NCBI GenBank assembly: GCA_963624415.1
Contig: CAVFPQ010000072.1
Span: 1 to 11,807 of the forward strand
DNA from: RUG806 sp963624415
Lineage (GTDB): Bacteria > Bacillota > Clostridia > Oscillospirales > Acutalibacteraceae
DNA: 11,807 bases
Reading direction: 5' to 3'
The notes beneath the pieces are model-generated. The model saw only the letters and a program-made list of their open reading frames with translations. It was not told the DNA's origin and made no database searches. Below are positions 6,102-11,807 of this stretch, one piece after another. The position numbers and the translations under genes were made by a program. Positions within the stretch are counted from its first letter, which is position 1; every line of letters starts with the position of its first letter.

Positions 6102-7460
6102 TTATCTCAATATATCCGAAAGCTCCGTAAGACGCATCTCGTCCGCAATGACAATAACCCTGTCATTTTCTTTGATTTCGTCGTCGCCTGTCGGAATGAT
6201 AACTCTTTTGCCTCTGACTATGCCGCCGATAAGAGTGTTTTTACGCATTTTAAGCTCTTTAAGCGGCGTGTCAATTCCCTGAAAATCACTTGTAACGGTA
6301 AATTCAACCGCCTCGGCACTGCCGTCCATAAGCTTGTACAGTGTCTCCATCTTGCTTGTCGCCGTGTTATCGAGCATACGGACATATCGAACAATTTCTT
6401 CCGTTATAAGATGCTTCGGCGATACAACGCTTTCGAGCCCCAGCTTGTCCGCAATCTCCACAAGTGCGCTGCTGTTTACCTTCGCTACGATTTTCGGCAC
6501 CTTCTGTGTCATGGCGGAGAACGAGAAAAGTATGTTTTCTTCGTCCATTCCCGTGAGTGCCACAAAAGCGTCTGTGTTTTCTATTCCTTCAGCTTTAAGC
6601 AGGTCAAGCTCCGCGCCGTCACCGCAGATAATCGGCATATTCGGAATCATGGTCGCAAGCTCTTCGCATTTGTCGTAATTCTGTTCGATTATCTTTACGG
6701 ACAGACCCGCACCTACAAGACGCTTCGCAAGATAATATGCCGTGCGTGAGCCGCCGAGAATCATTATGCTTTTTGAATGCTTCTGAGTGAGCCTTAACGC
6801 CTTAAGAAACTTCTGCGTCTCCTGCGGGGTTGCCGTGAAGCCTATCTTGTCGCCGCTTTTGAGCATGAAGCTGCCGTCCGGGATAAAGACATCTCCGCCT
6901 CTCTGTACGGCACAGACAAGAAACGTGCATTTGAACTTGTTTCTGAGGTCGCACAGCTTTTCACCGTCAAGCAGTGAGTTCGGCTTGATTTTCATCTCGG
7001 TCATTTCGAAATTGTTGCTCGAAAACGATTCGATTTTTACGGATGACGGCAAATCAAGCATATTGAATAGCTCCCTCGCGGTCAATAAATCGGGGTTTAT
7101 CGCCATTGACAGATTGAGCTTGTCGGAAATAAATGATTTTTCTTTTTCGTTGTATTCCGCTTTTCTTATTCTGGCAACTGTATGCTTTGCCCCGAGCTGA
7201 CGCGCGAAAAAACAGCTGAGCATGTTAAGCTCGTCCGAATCGGTAACGGCTATAAAAATATCCGCATCCTCAACCTGAGCTTCGGTCAGCGTTTCGCATG
7301 ACGCACAGCTGCCCTCAACGCTTTTAATGTCAAAGGTTGTCTGTACTTTTTCAAGTATTTTTTTTCTTGTATCAATGACCGTAATGTCATGACCTTCGGC
7401 AATAAGACTTTCTATAAGAACCGTGCCGGTTTTTCCGCATCCGGCTATTACAATATCCAT
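6102..7460 (-). CDS. trkA: TrkA potassium uptake regulatory subunit (two RCK repeats)
   Basis: A 452-residue cytoplasmic protein that binds nucleotides and gates the TrkH channel. It has the duplicated layout of full-length TrkA. The first Rossmann domain has GCGKTG at 7-12 and an acidic strand end at D30. A first RCK-C domain lies at about 140-225. The second Rossmann domain begins near 231 with GGSRTA, a degenerate glycine motif, and ends its second strand in IIEQ. A second RCK-C domain lies at about 370-452. The weaker second glycine motif suggests the two sites differ in nucleotide binding, an inference from the motif alone. The ATG follows AGGAG (7472-7468) at 7 bases. It is the first gene of the trkA-trkH operon and is transcribed divergently from the dockerin gene. 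Confidence 0.95.
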   Translation of the reverse strand: MDIVIAGCGKTGTVLIESLIAEGHDITVIDTRKKILEKVQTTFDIKSVEGSCASCETLTEAQVEDADIFIAVTDSDELNMLSCFFARQLGAKHTVARIRKAEYNEKEKSFISDKLNLSMAINPDLLTARELFNMLDLPSSVKIESFSSNNFEMTEMKIKPNSLLDGEKLCDLRNKFKCTFLVCAVQRGGDVFIPDGSFMLKSGDKIGFTATPQETQKFLKALRLTQKHSKSIMILGGSRTAYYLAKRLVGAGLSVKIIEQNYDKCEELATMIPNMPIICGDGAELDLLKAEGIENTDAFVALTGMDEENILFSFSAMTQKVPKIVAKVNSSALVEIADKLGLESVVSPKHLITEEIVRYVRMLDNTATSKMETLYKLMDGSAEAVEFTVTSDFQGIDTPLKELKMRKNTLIGGIVRGKRVIIPTGDDEIKENDRVIVIADEMRLTELSDILR

Positions 7461-7500
7461 ACAAAATCTCCTGAATTATTTTTATGATATTCTCAACCGC

Positions 7501-7529
7501 ATTATACACGCATTTGAAGAAAAATACTA
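7501..7529 (-). promoter_or_regulatory. Likely promoter of the trkA-trkH operon
   Basis: A perfect TATAAT -10 box lies on the minus strand at 7506-7501, 40 bases upstream of the trkA start. The -35 region at 17-base spacing (7529-7524, TAGTAT) is poor, so the promoter is either weak or activator-dependent. Confidence 0.5.
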
Positions 7530-7581
7530 CATATTTTTTTAAAAATAAATAAAAGATGTGCAGTAGACAATAAAAAAGATA

Positions 7582-7610
7582 TTGTCATTTGCAAACGGTT
7601 ATGATAGAAT
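7582..7610 (+). promoter_or_regulatory. Promoter of the dockerin protein gene
   Basis: A -35 box TTGTCA (7582-7587), 17-base spacer and -10 box TAGAAT (7605-7610), preceded by the extended -10 dinucleotide TG at 7602-7603. Transcription would start near 7617, leaving a leader of about 80 bases before the preferred GTG start. Confidence 0.75.
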
Positions 7611-7697
7611 TATGATGAAGGTTTTTCAGTTTGATTTTACGCAACTGTTTTATAATTGCGTTTCAGAATAATTTATTTGTTACTGCGGGTGATTTTA

Positions 7698-8765
7698 GTG
7701 AGAAACCTGAAAAAATTTACAAAAAAAGCTATTTGTCTTGTGCTGGTCGCCGTCAGCCTGTTTTCGACGGCTGTTTTTGCCGATGCCAAAATTCTCGGAG
7801 ATATCGACAATGACGGCAATATTACCGTTTCGGATGCGCGTCTTGCTCTTCGTGCGGCCGTAAAGCTTGATGAGCTCGATGACGAAAAAAGCACACTTGC
7901 CGATATTGATTCAAACGGAAAAATAACGGTAGAGGATGCACGTTCAATCCTGAGAATTGCCGTTGAGCTTGACGAGTCATTCGCGTCTATTCTCAGAGAA
8001 CAGTCGGCAAAACAAAACCGCAGGGCGTTTGAGGACATTGAAGAGTTTAATATCATTTATGCCAATCGTATCTATAAAAGCGCCAACAAATGGTGCTGCT
8101 ATTACAGTATAAACGCTGTTCTTCGTCCGGCTCTCAAGGCGGCAGGGTATTCACAGACGGTCATTGATAAGGTGGCTCCCGTGTATTTCGATGCCGACCG
8201 TGTGCATAAGCTTGCCGAAAATTACGAGGCAACCGATTCCGACAGCAGAAAGATCAAAAATATGCTTGAACAATACGGCAAAAACTACGGTCTTATAGAT
8301 ACTACATGGAGTCTGTTTGTTCCGTCGCTTCTTATGGATTACTATAACCGCACACCCGATGTGTGTGAAGTATATACGCTTCATCAGTATTATGACGATG
8401 TTATCGATGATGTTCTTATCGAGAAATCCGAAAATGCGGATAAATATGTCCCCATGGTCGGTGATATGATATTCATGACAAATAAGACACTGACATATCA
8501 CGAAGGCATCCCCACAATTGACCATACGGCACAGATTGTCGAGGTGTATTCCGACGGCTCTTTCCTCTGCACCGAGGGGTGTATAAAAGACCCTGCCGAT
8601 GATGCGGGTGATTTTAATAATAACGTCATGCGTGTCCGTGAACGCAGATATGTATACAACGAAACCACCGGAACATATACATACTATGACAAGTACCAGA
8701 ACGGATGGAACCTGCATGTATATGTGCTGACTGCGGTGCATCTTGATTTGAGCAGTAAATATTAA
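7698..8765 (+). CDS. Secreted dockerin protein with a CHAP/NlpC-P60-like papain-fold domain
   Basis: A 355-residue exported protein if started at the GTG at 7698. That start gives a clean signal peptide (RNLKKFTKK, hydrophobic core, ADA near 28-30) and has a weak GGGTGA a few bases upstream. The in-frame TTG at 7656 adds 14 residues and has no visible Shine-Dalgarno site. Residues 35-46 and 69-80 are paired calcium loops (DIDNDGNITVSD, DIDSNGKITVED), each followed by an ARxxLRxAV helix, the hallmark of a type I-like dockerin. It sits at the N-terminus, not the more common C-terminus. Residues about 118-355 show a Cys-His papain-fold pattern: KWCC (C133 likely nucleophile), GD at 255-256, DH (H276) and TEG (E293). 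This suggests a cell-wall peptidase or amidase. The domain call is by motif only and could be wrong. Convergent with the DUF1292-like gene, 6 bases away. Confidence 0.8.
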   Translation: MRNLKKFTKKAICLVLVAVSLFSTAVFADAKILGDIDNDGNITVSDARLALRAAVKLDELDDEKSTLADIDSNGKITVEDARSILRIAVELDESFASILREQSAKQNRRAFEDIEEFNIIYANRIYKSANKWCCYYSINAVLRPALKAAGYSQTVIDKVAPVYFDADRVHKLAENYEATDSDSRKIKNMLEQYGKNYGLIDTTWSLFVPSLLMDYYNRTPDVCEVYTLHQYYDDVIDDVLIEKSENADKYVPMVGDMIFMTNKTLTYHEGIPTIDHTAQIVEVYSDGSFLCTEGCIKDPADDAGDFNNNVMRVRERRYVYNETTGTYTYYDKYQNGWNLHVYVLTAVHLDLSSKY

Positions 8766-8771
8766 AACCGC

Positions 8772-9044
8772 TTAAAAATCAAACTCCTCCGGAAATTCCT
8801 CCGCAAATTTTTTGCATACTTTTTCAAAAATATCATCGTCGTCGATTGTGTTGTAGCATTCGTCGGCGATGTTTTCTTCATTAAGCTCCAGAATGAGCAA
8901 ATCACCGGTATCGACATCATAAAAAGCGTCGTACTCGTTGCCGTCAATTACGGTCATTTCGATAAAATCAAACAGACCGCTGTCGCCGTTTTCGTCTTTT
9001 AATACGGTGCAGCCGTCTTTTGTGCCTGTCTTTTTCAGAAGCAT
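8772..9044 (-). CDS. DUF1292 (YrzB/UPF0473-like) small acidic protein
   Basis: A 90-residue, strongly acidic cytoplasmic protein. Its layout matches the DUF1292 family common in Firmicutes: an N-terminal sheet region with DENGDSGLFDFIEMTVIDG, then EYDAFYDVDTGDLLILEL, then an acidic DDDDIFEKVCKKF helix. The family has no established biochemical function; in other Firmicutes it is often encoded near yrzL/yrrK, which is not the case here. The ATG follows AAGGCGGG at about 8 bases. A perfect consensus promoter (9121-9093) lies upstream. The stop is only 6 bases from the stop of the convergent dockerin gene and I found no terminator between them, so the two transcripts probably overlap at their 3' ends. 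The family call is by overall pattern and is fairly secure. Confidence 0.75.
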   Translation of the reverse strand: MLLKKTGTKDGCTVLKDENGDSGLFDFIEMTVIDGNEYDAFYDVDTGDLLILELNEENIADECYNTIDDDDIFEKVCKKFAEEFPEEFDF

Positions 9045-9092
9045 AATAAAACCCGCCTTTTTGAATTATTGTTGTGCAAAACCTGCACTTTG

Positions 9093-9121
9093 ATTATAAT
9101 CAAGGTGTGTTTTATTGTCAA
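9093..9121 (-). promoter_or_regulatory. Perfect consensus sigma-A promoter for the DUF1292-like gene
   Basis: On the minus strand TTGACA (9121-9116), a 17-base spacer and TATAAT (9098-9093) match the consensus at every position. The -10 box sits inside the 12-base palindrome TGATTATAATCA (9091-9102). Its -35 box is 12 bases from that of the divergent promoter. Confidence 0.88.
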
Positions 9122-9133
9122 TATTGTATGGGA

Positions 9134-9162
9134 TTGACAAAAGGAATTATATCGGATATAAT
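9134..9162 (+). promoter_or_regulatory. Perfect consensus sigma-A promoter for the sugar transferase gene
   Basis: TTGACA (9134-9139), a 17-base spacer and TATAAT (9157-9162) match the consensus at every position. The leader from about 9169 to 9246 can fold a hairpin of about 9 bp (9170-9178 with 9196-9204, one bulge). It has no T-run suitable for termination. Confidence 0.88.
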
Positions 9163-9246
9163 ACAGAGGCGGATGGGAGAAATGTGTTTTTTTGTCTCAT
9201 TCCGACTCTGTAAGGACAAAGAAGTTCATCAGCAGGTTTTTGATAT

Positions 9247-9936
9247 ATGAATAACAGTGATAATTTAACCGGAAACGTTTCCGATGACGGCGGCTTTATT
9301 CCCGATAAGGGGTTTAAGCGTTATTCCGTTATTAAAAGAATAATCGACATTATCTGTTCGATTTTGGCTCTTGCAGTCGGAGCGATTCCAATGCTCATTA
9401 TTGCAATTATTGTAAAGGCGACATCCGACGGAAGGGTTATTTTCAGCCAGCCACGTGTCGGCAGAAATTCCAAGGAGTTCAAGTGCCTTAAATTCCGCAC
9501 TATGTATAAGCACGCACCGGCATCATGTGCCACTGCCAGCCTGCACGAAGCGGACAGCTTCATAACCCCCATCGGACATATTCTGCGTAAGACAAGTCTT
9601 GACGAGCTGCCGCAGATAATAAATGTTCTCAAGGGCGAAATGAGTTTTATAGGTCCACGTCCTCTTATTCCCGAGGAGGGTGATATTCACAGTGCGAGGG
9701 AAAAGGCAGGCATTTATATGCTTCGTCCCGGTATTTCCGGTTATGCCCAGGTTCACGGACGCGATTTTGTAAACGCGCAGGAGAAGGTCGCCCTTGACAG
9801 CTATTATCTGCACCATTTTTCACTCGGTACGGATATTCGTGTGTTCTTTGACACAATCAAAGGCGTGCTTGCGGCAAAGGATATTCACGAGGGCGAGGTT
9901 AATAAGTGCGAGTCCGACAAGACGCAGTCGGCGTGA
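9247..9936 (+). CDS. Polyprenyl-phosphate sugar-1-phosphate transferase (bacterial sugar transferase family)
   Basis: A 229-residue membrane enzyme of the small monotopic phosphoglycosyltransferase family (PglC/EpsL-like). It is predicted to move a sugar-1-phosphate from a nucleotide sugar to undecaprenyl phosphate, the first step of capsule, exopolysaccharide or glycoprotein glycan synthesis. One hydrophobic segment at about 30-57 fits the re-entrant membrane helix. Family motifs follow: RVGRNSKEFKCLKFRTM (70-86), SLDELPQ (117-123; D119-E120 is the expected catalytic pair), FIGPRPL (134-140) and RPGISGYAQVHGR (160-172). There is no large N-terminal multi-helix region, so it is not a WbaP/WcaJ-size protein. 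The ATG has only a weak AGCAGG upstream, despite the perfect promoter. The glycosyltransferase gene follows after 176 bases. The sugar cannot be told from the sequence. Confidence 0.93.
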   Translation: MNNSDNLTGNVSDDGGFIPDKGFKRYSVIKRIIDIICSILALAVGAIPMLIIAIIVKATSDGRVIFSQPRVGRNSKEFKCLKFRTMYKHAPASCATASLHEADSFITPIGHILRKTSLDELPQIINVLKGEMSFIGPRPLIPEEGDIHSAREKAGIYMLRPGISGYAQVHGRDFVNAQEKVALDSYYLHHFSLGTDIRVFFDTIKGVLAAKDIHEGEVNKCESDKTQSA

Positions 9937-9973
9937 AAAGGCGGAACGGATAAGAAAGCTGTGCAGAAGGTTG

Positions 9974-10026
9974 CAATTAGCAATGTCGGAAGACACTGTG
10001 TGACTTGGATTATACGGTTTTGCCGA
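9974..10026 (+). repeat. Degenerate copy of the heptamer and palindromic module pair
   Basis: Bases 9974-9985 are the exact reverse complement of 291-302 (heptamer array). They are followed by a sequence related to the palindromic module: TCGGAAG, then GACTTGGATTATA (10002-10014), as in the reverse complement of 1-55. Order and orientation match the block at 1-340, suggesting decay of the same composite element. Confidence 0.65.
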
Positions 10027-10060
10027 GGGTCGGATTATTAAAAATTATATACTGAAAACA

Positions 10061-10090
10061 AAGGCTTTGCCGTGACTGCGGTAAGGCCTT
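10061..10090 (+). promoter_or_regulatory. Stem-loop just upstream of the glycosyltransferase ribosome binding site
   Basis: A 12-bp stem (10061-10072 with 10079-10090, two G-T pairs) with a 6-base loop ends 5 bases before the AAAGGAGAG site. No T-run follows on the plus strand. It could act as an mRNA processing or stability element, or be incidental. Confidence 0.5.
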
Positions 10091-10095
10091 ATATT

Positions 10096-10104
10096 AAAGG
10101 AGAG
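10096..10104 (+). promoter_or_regulatory. Strong ribosome binding site supporting a TTG start
   Basis: AAAGGAGAG precedes the TTG at 10113 by about 10 bases (measured from AGGAG). The nearby GTG at 10108 is out of frame and meets a stop five codons later, so TTG is the best start. Confidence 0.8.
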
Positions 10105-10112
10105 ACAGTGAA

Positions 10113-11183
10113 TTGGAAAACGTAAAATTCTCTTTTGTAATGCCTGTCTATAATGTGGAAAAGCATCTCGGAAAGGCAATAGACGGTGTTCTGTCGCAGA
10201 CCTATAAAAATTTTGAGCTTATTCTGGTGGATGATTGTTCGCCCGATAACTGCCCTGCGATATGCGATGAATACGCCGCAAAGTACGACAACATAAAATG
10301 TATACACCACGAGAAAAATCAGGGGCTCAGTGCGGCGAGAAACACGGGGCTTACCGCTGTCACCGGGGATTATGTCACTTTTACGGATTCCGATGATTAT
10401 ATAGATTTTGATATGCTCGAAAGCGTTGTCGCATCTCTTGATGAAAACCCTGCGGACAGTGTTATTTTCGGCGTGAAAGAGGAGTATTTTAACAAAGACG
10501 ATGTTCTCTCCAAAACATATGAGCTGAAATACGGTGAAGAAAAGCGTATTTCGACAGCTGAAGATTTAAGACGGGAGGTTATAAAGCTTGAAGAAAAGAC
10601 CTTCCTGGGCTATGCGTGGAACAAGTTCTATAAGGTTGACATAATAAAAAAGAACAGTCTTTCGTTTGAGAAGGTCACTCTTATAGAGGATATTATTTTC
10701 AATCTCAGATTTTTCGATAATGCCGCTTCGGTCAATATTCTCAATACCACACCTTACCACTATATGAAGAGAATTGACGGCAGTCTGACAAATAAGTTTG
10801 TCAAGGAATATTACGCCCTTCATTATCGCAGAGTGTCTGAAATTCTGACGCTTTACAAAAAATGGGATATGTGCACGGATGAAATAAAGCATACGCTCGG
10901 CAATATCTACGCAAGATATATCTATTCGGCGCTTCAGAGAAACTGCGACAGCCGTTCGAATATGACGAATGCACAGCGCAAGGAGTTTCTGAAATCGGTT
11001 TTTGATGATAAAATGTTTAATGAACTGTCGCCGTATATTTCCGCAGGCGGCTATGCCGGTGTGCTTTTTAACTGCCTTAAAAACAGGAAAACGGGTATTT
11101 GCCTTATGTTCGGCAAGGCGATTTATATAGTAAAAGAAAAACTGCCGATGGTGTTTGCCGCGGCAAAGCAGGCGAGAAATTAA
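10113..11183 (+). CDS. Family 2 glycosyltransferase (GT-A fold)
   Basis: A 356-residue cytoplasmic or membrane-associated enzyme predicted to add a sugar from a nucleotide donor to a glycan or lipid-linked acceptor. The N-terminal GT-A domain is complete: FSFVMPVYN (7-14 region), ILVDDCSPD (37-45), NQGLSAARNTGL (69-80) and the metal-binding FTDSDDY (90-96, DxD at D92-D94). Further on, WNKFYK (169-174) and IEDIIFN (191-197) fit the acidic catalytic-base region of EpsJ/WaaB-like enzymes. The last ~130 residues are more variable and contain no clear transmembrane helix. The start is TTG, chosen because a strong Shine-Dalgarno site lies upstream and because the product then begins just before the first beta strand. 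It probably shares the promoter of the sugar transferase gene. No terminator follows; a GC-rich repeat element begins 13 bases after the stop. Donor and acceptor are unknown. Confidence 0.93.
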   Translation: MENVKFSFVMPVYNVEKHLGKAIDGVLSQTYKNFELILVDDCSPDNCPAICDEYAAKYDNIKCIHHEKNQGLSAARNTGLTAVTGDYVTFTDSDDYIDFDMLESVVASLDENPADSVIFGVKEEYFNKDDVLSKTYELKYGEEKRISTAEDLRREVIKLEEKTFLGYAWNKFYKVDIIKKNSLSFEKVTLIEDIIFNLRFFDNAASVNILNTTPYHYMKRIDGSLTNKFVKEYYALHYRRVSEILTLYKKWDMCTDEIKHTLGNIYARYIYSALQRNCDSRSNMTNAQRKEFLKSVFDDKMFNELSPYISAGGYAGVLFNCLKNRKTGICLMFGKAIYIVKEKLPMVFAAAKQARN

Positions 11184-11196
11184 TCAGTCGGGCAAT

Positions 11197-11385
11197 GGGG
11201 CGAGGAGGAGCGTAAGCGACGACGAGCCCGGGCCGAGGAGGCGGCGTAAGCCGACGACGAGGCAAAAAGCCGACGAAACGCCGAAGGCGTTGAGGAGGCT
11301 TGAACGCGAGGAGGCGGCGATAGCCGACGACGAGCGTTGAAGCTGCGACGAGCTCTGCGAGGAGCAGCTGCCCCGACGAGGCGGC
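11197..11385 (+). repeat. GC-rich 3'-flanking element behind the glycosyltransferase gene
   Basis: Begins with GGGGCGAG 13 bases after the stop codon and ends with CGACGAGGCGGC, the same boundary words as the element behind trkH. It contains two full 27-base units (11235-11261, 11308-11334) and a shorter one (11202-11226). Full units read GAGGAGGCGGCG, two variable bases, then AGCCGACGACGAG. The stems CGGC/GCCG are constant while the loop changes (GTAA, GATA, and GACA in the trkH copy). The sense strand is purine-rich, with several GGAGG words. Confidence 0.75.
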
Positions 11386-11613
11386 AAGCGTTTTGTCAGC
11401 TGACCTCTTGATTTCAGAATGGCACGCTTCGTCGCCGAGAAGGGGCACCGCCGGCTCGGATAGCGAGACGGCGCCCTCGCCGTAAGAAGCGTCAGCGTAT
11501 TACGGCAAGCAATGCACCGACGGGAGCGAAGCCGTAGGCAGCCGCTCAAAGTGGCACCCGGCTGTCCGGGACATTAACTTGCCGCTTTTAAAAACTTACC
11601 TACCGGGCAGTCG

Positions 11614-11631
11614 GGTGCACTGCAGAGCGGC
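11614..11631 (+). repeat. 18-base module shared with the left end
   Basis: Exact copy of 89-106, with the core GTGCACTGCAGAGCGGC. Here its last bases also form an inverted repeat with GCCGCT at 11581-11586. Confidence 0.85.
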
Positions 11632-11633
11632 AT

Positions 11634-11669
11634 AAAAAAACGGTCTGACGCCTTGCGAGGCTTTCGGAC
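11634..11669 (-). terminator. Terminator-like hairpin on the minus strand
   Basis: Bases 11643-11648 pair with 11664-11669, and GCCT pairs with AGGC around a TGCG loop (11650-11661). On the minus strand the stem is followed by CG and seven T (11640-11634). Any gene it would serve lies beyond the window edge. It may instead be just part of a repeat family. Confidence 0.4.
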
Positions 11670-11743
11670 AAAGATATGGGAGATTTTTCGGCGAGAAACC
11701 AATACTTCGTTGTCAGTGCGTGGCTAAGACTTGTTTTTTTTAA

Positions 11744-11807
11744 TGATATCCATTCCTGCGGAACGGGTGATATATCTGCGAAATGATATCGCACTTCGTG
11801 CGGTGAT
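11744..11807. repeat. TGATAT-spaced mini-hairpin array, cut by the window end
   Basis: TGATAT occurs at 11744-11749, 11768-11773 and 11784-11789, and TGAT at 11804-11807 is cut off by the end. The spacers between the first and second and between the third and fourth are short palindromes: TTCC, TGC, GGAA (11753-11763) and CGCAC, TTC, GTGCG (11790-11802). Confidence 0.7.

Larger units (their letters stand above)
11184..11807. other. Gene-free, repeat-dense right end
   Basis: About 620 bases with no supported gene. They hold the GC-rich element (11197-11385); a stretch with several small inverted repeats (GTCAGCTGAC 11395-11404; GCCGTAA 11479-11485 with TTACGGC 11500-11506; CCCGG 11557-11561 with CCGGG 11566-11570); the 18-base module shared with 89-106 (11614-11631); a terminator-like hairpin (11634-11669); and a TGATAT hairpin array cut by the window edge. 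Open frames of up to about 120 codons on the minus strand arise from stop-poor GC-rich DNA. Confidence 0.75.

Noticed and set aside
7461..7655. Riboswitch upstream of the potassium uptake operon
   Set aside because: The leader from the predicted start to the trkA ATG is only about 35 bases, too short for a known K+ or c-di-AMP sensing riboswitch.
8151..8741. Minus-strand 196-codon open frame inside the dockerin gene
   Set aside because: The plus-strand frame has a signal peptide, calcium loops and papain-fold motifs; the antisense frame has none.
10061..10090. Stem-loop as an intrinsic terminator between the two glycan genes
   Set aside because: No T-run follows on the plus strand and no minus-strand gene needs termination here.
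11184..11549. Minus-strand open frames of about 114-121 codons, Arg/Ser-rich
   Set aside because: They read through repeat units and small inverted repeats, with overlapping frames of equal quality and no start signals.
11600..11794. Minus-strand 64-codon open frame
   Set aside because: It starts in the TGATAT array and ends in the shared 18-base module, so it is a translation of repeats.

Overview
The window looks like chromosomal DNA from an anaerobic, low-to-mid GC Firmicute, most likely a gut or rumen Oscillospiraceae (Ruminococcus-like). This is an inference. It rests on a secreted protein with a duplicated dockerin-type calcium-binding repeat, a DUF1292-type small protein, purine-rich Shine-Dalgarno sites, near-perfect sigma-A promoters, a Thr/Glu-rich lipoprotein, a cytoplasmic GH38 alpha-mannosidase, and intergenic DNA full of short GC-rich and heptamer repeats. 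No rRNA, tRNA, CRISPR, transposase, integrase or phage gene was seen.

Layout. 1-340: composite repeat block. 341-1370: promoter and lipoprotein gene (+). 1445-1482: a hairpin that can terminate transcription from both sides. 1596-4067: GH38 alpha-mannosidase (-). 4068-4637: repeat-dense intergenic DNA. 4638-7460: potassium-uptake operon trkA-trkH (-). 7461-7697: divergent promoter region. 7698-8765: secreted dockerin protein with a papain-fold (CHAP/NlpC-P60-like) domain (+). 8772-9044: DUF1292-like protein (-). 9045-9246: two back-to-back consensus promoters. 9247-9936: polyprenyl-phosphate sugar-1-phosphate transferase (+). 10113-11183: family 2 glycosyltransferase (+). 11184-11807: a second long repeat-dense stretch without genes.

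How the genes relate. TrkA (cytoplasmic RCK regulator) and TrkH (membrane channel subunit) form one K+ uptake system from one operon. The sugar-phosphate transferase and the glycosyltransferase plausibly start and extend a surface glycan on a lipid carrier, but only two genes of such a pathway are here. The alpha-mannosidase has no signal peptide and probably trims imported mannosides. The dockerin protein is exported and could bind a cohesin-bearing scaffold. These modules show no obvious common pathway.

The least ordinary content is between the genes. The same short modules recur in fixed order and orientation: heptamer arrays, a palindromic module of about 55 bp, a 36-bp GC-rich module, and a GC-rich element of about 190-204 bp that lies directly behind the stop codons of trkH and the glycosyltransferase gene, each time in the sense orientation. 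I know of no named family for that element. Whether it is undescribed cannot be decided from the window alone.
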